64,000 nt of DNA from Cepaea nemoralis (lineage: Eukaryota; Mollusca; Gastropoda; Stylommatophora; Helicidae). Positions 22,500 to 33,080 of the stretch are shown here, one piece after another. The notes under the pieces were generated by a model. It saw only the letters and a program-made list of their open reading frames with translations, had not been told where the DNA came from and made no database searches. Positions within the stretch are counted from its first letter, which is position 1. Each line of letters starts with the position of its first letter. Location: the NCBI GenBank assembly GCA_014155875.1, contig JACEFZ010011398.1:297001-361000 (forward strand), in the 5' to 3' direction. Made by a program: the position numbers and the translations under genes.

Positions 22500-23410
22500 A
22501 AGAAGGGAGTAGCAAGAAAACAGATTTTAATACTCCCCAAGTCAGAGTTACGAAAGCCAGATCCAAGGAAAATTACGCAGAAGCTCATAAAGAGGTTAAG
22601 AAGATGGATAAAAAAAAGTCAACAGGGTCGACTTCATTGCACCGGTTTTATCCCATATGGCTCGGTCTCTTTCCGCAGCACGGAAAGCGTCGCACAAAGC
22701 ACGAACCCCGTAGCTTTTAGCGACGACCCACAGGAGTCTTTGAAACATTTAACTCGGAAACCGAAGGACGCGGCCCGTAATCGAACCCACAACCTTCGGA
22801 GCACAAGTCAAACGGCTTGACCACTTCGCCACAGAGACTCCCCAGGATAAAGATGGATACAAGACTATATGTTAATGACCTAGCAAGAAAGGCATAAAAG
22901 CAGCATTGAAAGTAAACTTCAGATACCTTTACAGTACCACCAGGAAGATAGCAGAAAATAGTATTATCCAAATGTATTTATCAATAGAATCCAGACTGCA
23001 GAAGGGGAGCTGGATATCAACTGCGAGAAACCATCTAACGAAGAGTCAGTAAAGCTATCAAAGATGGGAAAGCTCCTTGTCTAGATGGCATCCAAGCAGA
23101 GGCCGTTAAAAGAAATGTAAATGCCTCTACTAAATTACTGTACAGATTATTTATCGGAAAAATAAATAAATACCAGCACACTCTAAAAAAAATGAAATCG
23201 CATGAAGCTGCCAAATAAAGGGGACCTAAATAAATGGAAAAGTTATAAAGAAATAATGTTACTATAAGTTCCTGAGAAAATATTAAACAGGATTATTCTG
23301 GAGATATTAAGAGACTTCACTGGCAAACAACTAAGGGATGAGCAGTCTTCCGACCAAACAGATCCTGCACTGACCAGATAGTCACATGACGCGTAATAAC
23401 AGATCGAAGT
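22500..23410 (+). pseudogene. degenerate non-LTR reverse transcriptase
   Basis: Broken frames give KENYAEAHKEVKKMDKK, then after a SINE insertion IKDGKAPCLDGIQAEAVKRN (RT domain 1-2: GKAPG.DGI..E), NASTKLLYRLF, EKILNRIILEILRDF and LRDEQSSDQTDPALT. The order is that of an APE-type non-LTR RT. There are many stops and frameshifts. It lies between the genes and cannot be functional. Confidence 0.75.
22611..22849 (-). mobile_element. second tRNA-derived SINE, nested in the RT remnant
   Basis: Flanked by a perfect 10-bp duplication aagatggata (22601-22610 and 22850-22859). On the minus strand it begins ggggagtctctgtggcgaag, then tggtcaagccgtttgacttg, with a box B-like gggttcgattac. Its tail runs into an A/T-run at the left flank. 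It interrupts the RT reading described at 22500-23410. Confidence 0.8.
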
Positions 23411-23424
23411 ATTGAGCTGAACTT

Positions 23425-23760
23425 GCCACTTTATAGTTAACTTCCTATCTATAGTTGGCTGGCAGAGGTGTCCTTGTAACTGGCTAACTTCCTATCTATA
23501 GTTGGCTACCAGATGTATCCATGTAAGTCGTTAACTTCCTATCTATAGTTGGCTACCAGATGTATCCATGTAACTGGTTAACTTCCTATCTATAGTTGGC
23601 TACCAGATGTGTCCATGTAACTGGTTAACTTCCTATCTATAGTTGGCTACCAGATGTGTCCATATAAGTCGTTAACTTCCTATCTATAGTTGGCTACCAG
23701 ATGTGTCCATGTAAGTCGTTAACTTCCTATCTATAGTTGGCTGGCAGAGGTGTCAATGAG
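23425..23760. repeat. 47-bp minisatellite, second block (about 7 copies)
   Basis: Units of cttcctatctatagttggct plus accagatgtgtccatgtaactggttaa, the same family as 18285-19478 but with consistent local variants (gttggc, accagatgt). Confidence 0.92.
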
Positions 23761-23769
23761 ACAGTTAAT

Positions 23770-24690
23770 TACGGACAAGTGTGCAGCGTGAGTCCTCTCC
23801 GTTACTTTTCCTATGCCGCTCTGTGACAACCAATCATGGACAAGTGTGCGGCGTGAGTCCTCTCCGTTACTTTTACTATTCCGCTCTGTGACAACCAATC
23901 ATGGACAAGTGTGCGGCGTGAGTCCTGTCCGTTACTTTTACTATGCCGCTCCGTGACAGCCCAATCATGGAAAAGTGTCAGGTGTGAGTCTCCTGTTTTC
24001 TGTCTTCTGTCCCACTCCGCGACAGTCAGTCATGAACAAGTCTCAGCTGTGAGTTCCCTGCAGTGAGTTCCCTTCCTACTGACTACTGTCTCCTATCCCA
24101 CTCTGCGACAGTCAGTCATGGACACGCATCAGATACGAGTCCCCTGCCTTCTTTCTTCTCTCCCATTCTGCGACAGTCAATCATGGACAAGCATCAGCTG
24201 TGAGTCCCCTATAGTGAGTCCTCTGCCTTCTGTCTCCTGCCTTCTTTACCCTATCCCACTCTGCGACAGTCAATCATAGACAAGCATCAGCTGTTAGTCG
24301 CCTGTAGAGAGTCCCCTACCTTCTGTCTCCCATCCCACTCTGCGACAGTCAACCATGGACAAGCATCAGCTGTGAGTCCCCTACCTTCTGTCTCCTATCC
24401 CAGTCTGCGACAGTCAACCATGGACAAGCATCAGCTGTGAGTCCCCTGTCTTCTGTCTCATGCCTTCTGTCTTCTATCCCACTCTGCGAAAGTCAATCAT
24501 GGACAGTATCAGCTGTGAGTCCCCTATAGTGAATCCCCTGTAGTGAGTCCCCTACCTTCTGTCTCCTATCCCACTCTGTGACAGCCAATCATGGACAATC
24601 ATCAGCTGTGAGTCCCCTACCTTCTGTCTCCTATCCCACTCTGTGACAGTCAATCGTGGACAAGCATCAGCTGTGAGTCCCTCGCCTTCT
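23770..24690. repeat. about 65-bp variable tandem repeat
   Basis: Units of gacagtcaatcatggacaag then catcagctgtgagtccccta and a pyrimidine-rich ccttctgtctcctatcccac, with internal duplications of gagtcccct. Roughly 13 copies. It stops just before a GC-richer unique stretch with a possible first exon. Confidence 0.9.
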
Positions 24691-24746
24691 AACCAAGTTA
24701 GCCCTGATGTCACGCGTTATTTGGCGAGACAACGCGAGATACAAGC

Positions 24747-24778
24747 ATGGCGGAAGTAGGCGAGCAGAAGTCCAAGAG
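24747..24778 (+). other. possible first exon / upstream ORF start
   Basis: Within unique sequence after the 65-bp array, ATGGCGGAAGTAGGCGAGCA opens a short frame (MAEVGEQKSK) that meets an AAGAG|gtagga donor at 24779. A CRE-like tgatgtcacgcg lies just upstream at about 24706. It could be a 5' exon of the PSD-type gene. Spliced to the acceptor at 33035-33036 its frame would stop eight bases before the main ATG, making it an upstream ORF. This is inference without transcript support. From 24780 to 25475 nothing else is seen. Confidence 0.3.
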
Positions 24779-25475
24779 GTAGGAACAATGGGCTCTCTGT
24801 TTGAAATACTCCAGCATCTCTGGCCTTCTTGTCGGCGCATTTCTTCCAGGCAACTAGTTTTATGTCTTACAGATATGTGATATCACTTATTTGTGCAGCT
24901 ATACTGAATCGCATGAAGATAAGCGAAGACAAGACTCCCTGCATTGCCGTGTTGTGTGACTGACTTGCTGGACGCCGTCTCGTCACAATCATCACAACCC
25001 AGTCCAGCTGTCTAAACCCAGTTTGTGTAACAGCAATTAATGAATTATTTCTCTAAATACCATACCGGTTTATATAGTTTAACTTGACGTACATTGTATA
25101 ATGAAACGAAATGTGCATACTTATTCTTGCTCACGATTCATAGTTTTATAAAACAATAATATGTAGAAAAATACTCAAATAAATAAATAAACAGCTGTTT
25201 ACTGTTTGTGTTCGGTAGTTAGTATTACATTTTAAATAACAACATGATCCCGACCAGCACTGCTGACAAATATTTGTCTGACAGAACCAGATTGAAATTG
25301 TTATGTCGAGTTTAAGGGAAGATATTTTATCTGTGAAATAATCAGTGAAGTGTTAGAAACATGTGTGAACTAGTTACCAGTTTGAATTGATCAAAGTTGT
25401 GAAACAGAACGGTTATCCAGGACCAGCTGGCGTCACAGATGTGGCTTAGAGAATCGAAGTGATTATTCACAATCG

Positions 25476-26047
25476 AATTGCAAATAATACTGAGCGTTAT
25501 TCACAATTGCAGCTGGTCACATGACGTACGTTTACGTCATCGGGACAATGTGGACAGTTTTTGTGGAACTATTATTGTGTCCTCAGTAGCATAGTGGTAA
25601 GTATCTCCGCCAGTCATGCGGGAGACCCAGGTTGGATTCACCGCCAGGGAGGCAATTTTTTTTTTTCATTTTTCAAAAATTAATTTGGTGATACAATAAA
25701 AATATAAAATATTAGGAACTAAAATATATAACTGAGAAACTCAAAGCTTGTAAATAAAGTGTGCTCTATGGATCTGCAGAAGCCGCTGGGGGAACGCACC
25801 CCCCAGGCAGCAAGGGAGTGATCAAGTGTCTGAATCGATGGATCCAATAGATGTCTTTGTTTAACGTAAATTTTATTTGCCAAATAAAATATTGCCCCTG
25901 AATCAGCATATCGCAAATAGCATAATCACCTATTTAGGCCCTGGAAGGGATAATTTTACAATACATAATATGGGACTGTTATTCAGAAGAGTAAACGTCA
26001 CGTGACCAGCCCCAATTGCAAATAGCGCTCAGTATTAATTGCGAATT
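25476..26047. mobile_element. 572-bp inverted-repeat element (MITE-like)
   Basis: The left arm (25476-25535) and right arm (25991-26047) are inverted copies: both contain aatactgagcg and gctggtcac.tgacgt...tttac in mirror order, with small differences. The interior has no transposase. It holds a tRNA-Asp-like segment, a T-run, AT-rich DNA and a GC-rich ggaacgcaccccccaggcag block. The family is not recognised. Confidence 0.65.
25580..25651 (+). pseudogene. tRNA-Asp-like pseudogene or SINE head
   Basis: Exactly 72 nt with clear likeness to animal tRNA-Asp: tcctcagtagcatagtggta, then gtatctccgccagtcatgcg with the GTC triplet at the anticodon position. Against function: U33 is replaced by A, the T loop has GTTGGATTC instead of GTTCGATTC, and acceptor pairs 5 and 6 are broken. 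A T-run (about 25655-25666) follows like a pol III terminator. It lies inside the inverted-repeat element, so it may be a SINE head or a captured tRNA copy. Confidence 0.7.
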
Positions 26048-26074
26048 ATGCCTCCCGAGAGAATGGTGCTGATC

Positions 26075-28255
26075 ATTTACTTCAGTGTTGGTAGCTGACT
26101 GATTGTGCAGGAGTGGTCTAGAGATTTTGCCGATGATTATACTTAGTAAACTGATTGATTGTGCAGGACTGATCTAGAGATTGTGCTGATGATTGTATTT
26201 AGTAGCTGACTGATTGTGCAGGAGTGATCTAGAGATTGTGCTGATGATTATATTTAGTAGCTGACTGATTGTGCAGGAGTGATCTAGAGATTGTGCTGAT
26301 GATTATATTTAGTAGCTGACTGATTGTGCAGGAGTGGTCTAGAGATTGTGCTGATGATTGTATTTAGTAGCTGACTGATTGTGCAGGAGTGATCTAGAGA
26401 TTGTGCTGATGATTGTATTTATTAGCTGACTGATTGTGCATCAGTGATCAAGAGATAGTGCTGATGATTATATTTAGTAGCTGACTGATTGTGCAGGAGT
26501 GGTCTAGAGATTGTGCTGATGATTATATTTAGTAGCTGACTGATTGTGCAGGAGTGGTCTAGAGATCCTGCTGATGATTGTATTTAGTAGCTGACTGATT
26601 GTGCAGGAGTGATCTAGAGATTGTGCTGATGATTGTATTTAGTAGCTGACTGATTGTGCAGGAGTGATCTAGAGATTGTGCTGATGATTATATTTAGTAG
26701 CTGACTGATTGTGCAGGAGTGGTCTAGAGATTGTGCTGATGATTGTATTTAGTAGCTGGCTGATTGTGCAGGAGTGATCTAGAGATTAGTGCTGATGATT
26801 ATATTAGTAGCTGACTGATTGTGCAGGAGTGATCTAGAGTTTGTGCTGATGAGTATATTAGTAGCTGACTGATTGTGCAGGAGTGGTCTAGAGATATGCT
26901 GATGATTATATTTAGTAGCTGACTGATTGTGCAGGAGTGATCTAGAGTTTGTGCTGATGATTATATTTAGTAGCTGACTGATTGTGCAGGAGTGGTCTAG
27001 AGATAGTGCTGATGATTATATTTAGTAGCTGACTGATTGTGCAGGAGTGGTCTAGAGATTGTGCTGATGATTATATTTAGTAGCTGACTGATTGTGCAGG
27101 AGTGATCTAGAGATTGTGCTGATGATTGTATTTAATAGCTGACTGATTGTGCAGGAGTGATCTAGAGATTGTGCTGATGATTGTATTTAGTAGCTGACTG
27201 ATTGTGCAGGAGTGATCTAGAGATTGTGCTGATGATTGTATTTTGTAGCTGACTGATTGTGCAGGAGTGATCTAGAGATTGTGCTGATGATTATATTTAG
27301 TAGCTGACTGATGGTTGCAGGAGTGGTCTAGAGATTGTGGCTGATGATTATATTTAGTAGCTGACTGATTGTGCAGGAGTGATCAGAGATTGTGCTGATG
27401 ATTGCATTTATTAGCTGACTGATTGTGCAGGAGTGGTCTAGAGATTGTGCTGATGATTGTATTTAGTAGCTGACTGATTGTGCAGGAGTGGTCTAGAGAT
27501 TGTGCTGATGATTGTATTTAGGTAGCTGACTGATTGTGCAGGAGTGGTCTAGAGATTGTGCTGATGATTATATTTTTATTTAGTAGCTGACTGATTGTGC
27601 AGGAGTGATCTAGAGATTGTGCTGATGATTGTATTTAGTAGCTGACTGATTGTGCAGGAGTGATCTAGAGATTGTGCTGATGATTATATTTTTATTTAGT
27701 AGCTGACTGATTGTGCAGGAGTGGTCTAGAGATTGTGCTGATGATTGTATTTAGTAGCTGACTGATTGTGCAGGAGTGGTCTAGAGATAGTGCTGATGAT
27801 TATATTTTTATTTAGTAGCTGACTGATTGTGCAGGAGTGGTCTAGAGATTGTGCTGATGATTGTATTTAGTAGCTGACTGATTGTGCAGGAGTGGTCTAG
27901 AGATTGTGCTGATGATTATATTAGTAGCTGACTGATTGTGCATCAGTGATCTAGAGATAGTGCTGATGATTATATTAGTAGCTGACTGATTGTGCAGGAG
28001 TGGTCTAGAGATAGTGCTGATGATTTATTTTAGTAGCTGACTGATTGGCAGTGGTCTAGAGATAGTGCTGATGATTATATTTAGTAGCTGACTGATTGTG
28101 CAGGAGTGGTCTAGAGATAGTGCTGATGATTGTATTTAGTAGCTGACTGATTGTGCAGGAGTGGTCTAGAGATTGTGCTGATGATTATATTTAGTAGCTG
28201 ACTGATTGTGCAGGAGTGATCTAGAGTTTGTGCTGATGATTATATTTAGTAGTAA
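26075..28255. repeat. 55-bp minisatellite, about 39 copies
   Basis: Unit ctgactgattgtgcaggagt plus gatctagagattgtgctgatgattgtatttagtag, with gatct/ggtct and attgta/attata variants and occasional 8-bp expansions (tttttatttag). Confidence 0.97.
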
Positions 28256-28324
28256 TAGTATACACACCTTGTGGCAGTTAAAAAAATGATCACTCTTTGT
28301 TTCTGACTTGTCCACAACTGACTA

Positions 28325-28815
28325 ATAAGCTAACCCTGATAACAAACTAAACCTTCTCCCAAAAATTTAGATCAGTAACATGATAACAAACTAAACCTTC
28401 TCCCCAAAATTTAGATCAGTAACATGATAACAAACTAAACCTTCTCCCCAAAATTTAGATAAGTAACATGATAACAAACTAAACCCTCTCCGCAAGGTTT
28501 AGATCAGTAACATGATAACAAACTATACCCTCTCCTCAAGGTTCAGATCAGTAACATGATAACAAACTATACCCTCTCCCCAAGGTTTAGATCAGTAACA
28601 TGATAACAAACTAAACCTTCTCCCCAAAATTTAGATCAGTAACATAACAACAACTTAAACCCTCTCCCCCAAGGTTTAGATCAGTAACATGATAACAAAC
28701 TAAACCCTCTCCTCAAGGTTCAGATCAGTAACATGATAACAAACTAAACCCTCTCCCCAAGGTTTAGATCAGTAACATGATAACAAACTATACCTTCTCC
28801 CCCAAGGTTTAGATC
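28325..28815. repeat. 44-bp minisatellite, left block (about 11 copies)
   Basis: Unit ctaaaccttctccccaaaat plus ttagatcagtaacatgataacaaa. It is interrupted by the retroposon at 28816-29108 and resumes at 29109. Confidence 0.95.
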
Positions 28816-29108
28816 CATCCATCCATCATGTGCCATTCCGATAAGCGTGGGTGGTCATTTTTTGCCATCTCACTTGATCACCAGAGTTGTGGATCAACTG
28901 TGTTTCTTTCTTGACCATGCCATGGTCTCTCCAATTCATTTCTTCTCATAACATGCACGTCTAATGTCTCTAAACAGTTTTTGATCTTCATTTGTTTCTT
29001 GAAGGACTTGTTCATTTGTTCTTTTGTCTGTCCATGAAATTCTTTGCATTTTCCTTAGAAACCACATTTCCATAGCCATTAGATGTTTTTCAGCTTGTCT
29101 GCTCATTG
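28816..29108 (-). mobile_element. 5'-truncated non-LTR retroposon (RT C-terminus)
   Basis: The insert in the 44-bp array is flanked by aggtttagatc (28805-28815 and 29109-29119), an 11-bp duplication that is also array sequence. The minus strand encodes a diverged MEMWFLRKMQRISWTDK, then NEQVLQETNEDQKLF, typical of the C-terminal region after the RT of APE-type elements. It ends in (gatg)n at 28816. Confidence 0.8.
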
Positions 29109-29575
29109 AGGTTTAGATCAGTAACATGATAACAAACTAAACCTTCTCCCCTGAGGTTTAGATCAGTAACGTGACCACAAACTAAACGTCTTCCCCAAGT
29201 TTAGATCAGTAACATGACCACAATAAACTAAACTTCTCCCCCAGGTTTAGATCAGTACCATGACCAGAATAAACTAAACCTTTCCCCCAGTAGATCAGTA
29301 ACATGACCACAATAAACTAAACTTCTCCCCCAGGTTTAGATCAGTAACATGACCACAATAAACTAAACCTCTCCCCTAGTAGATGGTAACATGACCACAA
29401 ACTAAACCTTCTCCCCCAGTAGCTCAGTAACATGACCACAATAAACTAAGCGTCTCCCCTAGTAGATCAGTAACATGACCACAATGAACTAAACCTCTCC
29501 TACAGTAGATCAGTAACATGACCACAATGAACTAAACCTCTCCTACAGTAGATCAGTAACATGGCTGCTATAAAC
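29109..29575. repeat. 44-bp minisatellite, right block
   Basis: Same family as 28325-28815 but with shorter, more diverged units (gatcagtaacatgaccacaa plus taaactaaacctctccc) on this side of the retroposon. Confidence 0.93.
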
Positions 29576-29599
29576 TAACATTCTGCTCACTGCTAACCA

Positions 29600-29728
29600 G
29601 CAGTCAATGTCAGGAGATGATATGATCTGAAATATGTCAATGTCAGGAGATGATATGATCTGAAATATGTCAATGTCAGGAGATGATCTGAAATATGTCA
29701 ATGTCAGGAGATGACATGATTTGAAATA
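29600..29728. repeat. 33-bp tandem repeat, split by a mariner
   Basis: Units of gtcaatgtcaggagatgata plus tgatctgaaatat, about four copies. One further copy and a half lies at 30622-30672 beyond the mariner, showing that the transposon landed in the array. Confidence 0.9.
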
Positions 29729-30621
29729 TGAGGGCGAGTCAATATGTAAGTCACACAGTTCTGTGAGATGACAAGTAAATGTGTTTGGTGTTTTCTACAG
29801 GTGTCATGGTGACAGCATCAAATTTTATATTCCTATTCGTCAGGTGGCATGCGCAGCGCATAAACAAAATGGCGAATGTACTTACGGAGTGTACAACCAA
29901 AAAAGCAACCTGCTGTTGTGTGTTTTTTGTGGGCAAAAGGACTGCCTGCAGAGGACATTCATAAGGAAATGCTTCCTGTTTATGCTGACAGATGTTTGTC
30001 CCGTAAAGTGGTGCATAGCTGGGTAGAACAATTTTCACAAGTACACTTTCAAATTGTTGATGAAATCCAATCTGGTCGTCCTGTTGAGATTGCAACAGAA
30101 GCATCCGTGCAGCGGGTGAAGGAGATTATTAGATGTGACAGGCGATTAACGATAGACTCTGTAGCATCTGCAAAAGGGTGTTCACATGGTTCAGCATACA
30201 GCATAATGCATGAAAACTGCTGACTAGAGGAGTGTTGCTTCATGACAATGCCAGACCACATACGGCTCGATTAACTCAGGAGAAAATTAACCAACTAAGG
30301 TGGGAAGTTCTGGAACATCCACCTTAAGCCCTGAATTAGCCCCTAGCGATTTCCACCTTTTTGGTTCACAGAAAACCAACCTTGGTGGGAAACATTTCGC
30401 GAATGACACTGAAGTTGAATGTGATGGGAAAACGTGATTTAGAAAACAGAGCATGCAGTTCTATGCATCCAGTTTGGGAGGACTGATAAGACGATGGGAT
30501 AAATGCATCAATGTTGGTGAAAATTATGTTGAGAAATAAAGGGACAATGTATGTATAAAAATAAACTGGTTTCAAGTTGTTATCATATTTAGTTATTTTT
30601 CTACAGCCATTTGTGACTTAC
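29729..30621 (+). mobile_element. mariner-family transposon relic
   Basis: Left end tgagggcgagtcaatatgta plus agtcaca follows a TA target. The right end reads tttgtgacttac, the inverse of gtaagtcaca, but lacks the outermost 15-20 bases. The transposase between them is internally deleted. Flanking DNA is the 33-bp repeat on both sides. Confidence 0.85.
29860..30540 (+). pseudogene. mariner transposase, internally deleted
   Basis: The N-terminal half has the paired helix-turn-helix region with FLWAKGLPAEDIHKEMLPVY, DRCLSRKVVHSWVEQF, QSGRPVEIATEASVQRV, then CSHGSAYSIMHENC and a stop at 30221-30223. The C-terminal half resumes with LLHDNARPHTARLTQEKINQ (second catalytic Asp) and LAPSDFHLFG (third Asp), ending near 30540. 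The part between, carrying the first catalytic Asp, is missing. Intact mariner transposases are about 340-350 residues and act as cut-and-paste enzymes at TA sites. Confidence 0.85.
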
Positions 30622-30689
30622 AAATGATATGATCTGAAATATGTCAATGTTAGGAGATGATATGATCTAATTTGAAACAACAAGAGTAG

Positions 30690-32165
30690 TACAGTGTTGT
30701 CAGTGAACATTGTTGTATCTGAGAGTTGGCTGGAATACATCCCTGGCAGTCAGTGAACATTGTTGTATCTGAGAGATGAAGGCGATGTGGGCGGGAATAC
30801 ATCCCTGGCCATCAGTGAACATTGTTGTATCTCAGAGATGAAGGCGATGTTGGCTGGAATACATCCCTGGCCGTCAGTGAACATTGTTGTATCTCATAGA
30901 CAAAGGATATGTTGGCCGGAATACATCCCTGGCCATCAGTGAACATTGTTGTATCTCAGAGATGAAGGCGATGTTGGCTGGAATACATCCCTGGCCATCA
31001 GTGAACATTGTTGTATCTCAGAGATGAAGGCGATGTTGGCTGGAATACATCCCTGTCCGTCAGTGAACATTGTTCTATCTGAGAGATGAAGTAGGTGTTG
31101 GCTGGAATACATCCCTGGCCGTCAGTGAACATTGTTGTATCTGAAAGTTGGCTGGAATACGTCCCTGGCCATCAGTGAACATTGTTATATCTGAGAGATG
31201 AAGGCGGTGTTGACTGGAATACATCCTTGGCCGTCACTGAACATTATTGTATCTCAGAGGTGGCTGGAATATATCCCTGACTGTCAGTGAACATTGTTGT
31301 ATCTCAGAGTTGACTGGAATACATCCCTGGCCGTCAGTGAACATTGTTGTATCTCAGAGTTGGCTGGAACACATCCCTGACCGTCAGTGAGCATTGTTGT
31401 ATCTAAGAGATGAAGGAGTTGTTGGCTGGAATACATCCCTGACCGTCAGTGAACATTGTTGTATCTCAGAGTTGGCTGGAATACATCCCTGACTATCAGT
31501 GAACATTGTTGTATCTCAGAGTTGGCTGGAATACATCCTTGACTATCAGTGAACATTGTTGTAACTCAGAATTGGCTGGAATACATCCCTGGCCATCAGT
31601 GAACATTGTTGTATCTCAGAGTTGGCTGGAATACATCCCTGACCATCAGTGAACATTGTTGTATCTCATAGTTGGCTGGAATACATCCCTGACTATCAGT
31701 GAACATTGTTGTACCTCAGAGTTGGCTGGAATACATTCCTGACTGTCAGTGAGCATTGTTGTAACTCAGAATTGGCTGGAACACATCCCTGGCCATCAGT
31801 GAACATTGTTGTATCTCAGAGTTGGTTGGAATACATTCCTGACCGTCAGTGAACAATGTTGTATCTCAGAGTTGGCTGGAATACATCCCTGACTGTCAGT
31901 GAACATTGTTGTATCTCAGAGTTGGCTGGAATACATCCCTGACCATCAGTGAAAATTGTTGTATCTTAGAGGTGGCTGGAATAATCCCTGACCGTCAATG
32001 TACATTGTTGTATCTCAGAGTTGGCTGGAATAATCCCTGACCGTCAGTGAACATTGTTGTATCTCAGAGATGAAGGTGGTGTTGGCTGGAACACATCCCT
32101 GGCCGTCGGTGAACATTGTTGTATCTGAGAGATGAAGGAGGTGGTGGCTGGAATACATCCCTGAC
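30690..32165. repeat. 50-bp / 62-bp minisatellite, about 27 copies
   Basis: Base unit tcagtgaacattgttgtatc plus tcagagttggctggaatacatccctgaccg. Longer units carry an extra gatgaaggcgatg-type segment. Long forms concentrate at the left and right ends, short forms in the middle. Confidence 0.95.
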
Positions 32166-32519
32166 CTTGAACTCACAACATCCTAGGTTGACATTTAGCT
32201 GCTGATCTTATGTTTCAGAGGCACCAGATGATGATGTCAAATTCTCTTCTGACCCTTGGTAGTCATTTAGATGCTCATCATTCATAGGATGTTAAACATC
32301 CCTTGACAATCAGACAGGTGAAGAGTAGCCCATCTATTATATTCCTGCCCTGGCAACATGTGAACATGAGAAAACTCCCCCACAAACACATTGTGTACAA
32401 TATTTGTGGAAAAAGCCAGGCCATCTCACCAAATGCCTTGCTGAGCAGACTTAGCTGTCACAGCTACACTGTAAGTAGGCACTGCTACACAGCCAGCATC
32501 CTGTTTGGATGAACAAGGA

Positions 32520-32615
32520 AGGAAGATGAAGTTGTATCATTCTGCTGTGGTTCATCTGCTGGCAACTTGAGGAAGATGTTGTATCATTCTGCTGTGGTTA
32601 TTCTGTTGGCAACTT
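32520..32615. repeat. tandem duplication, about 55 bp
   Basis: Two copies of gaagatgaagttgtatcatt plus ctgctgtggtt...gctggcaacttga. The preceding stretch 32170-32520 shows no gene. Confidence 0.75.
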
Positions 32616-32798
32616 GATGAACACTGAACAACCGAGATACTGATCAGCCCTCTTGCAGGAAGTCACGTGCTAGAAGCACTTGCCTGATTGTCATATATTT
32701 TATCTGATCTCATTACGGTGTTCGTCACAAATTGTTTTCTTTTCCTGCTTAGTATATGTTTATCATGAAATCAGTGTGCAAGTGAAAGTAATAGTTGT

Positions 32799-32890
32799 TG
32801 GCATACTTCATTTATTTGATTCTGTTCTTGGCATACTTCATTTATTTGATTCTGTTCTTGGCATACTTCATTTATTTGATTCTGTTCTTT
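32799..32890. repeat. 30-bp repeat, three perfect copies
   Basis: Unit gcatacttcatttatttgat plus tctgttcttg repeated three times in DNA upstream of the PSD-type exon. Confidence 0.95.
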
Positions 32891-33036
32891 ATATATGAAC
32901 TGCGGTTGTCATTGTCATGGATTTATGCTTGTAGTTGTAACTTACTTGAAATTTGTAGAGGCTTATGATTCCATCTTTATTTATGCTTGATGAATGCCTT
33001 GTAATGTACGTAAACACTGTTCATTTCTCTTGCCAG

Positions 33037-33080
33037 AGCAGGTAATCAACCAGATGCCAGATGTGGCTTCTGAGTAGAAG
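33037..33080 (+). other. 5' untranslated part of the PSD-type exon
   Basis: An acceptor ttctcttgccag ends at 33036 (an alternative AG ends at 33041). The stretch to 33080 contains an in-frame TAG at 33075-33077, one codon before the ATG at 33081. That stop supports 33081 as the true translation start for transcripts using this exon. Confidence 0.6.

Noticed and set aside
25580..25651. Functional tRNA-Asp gene
   Set aside because: U33 is lost, the T loop is altered and acceptor pairs are broken; it sits inside a transposon-like inverted repeat.
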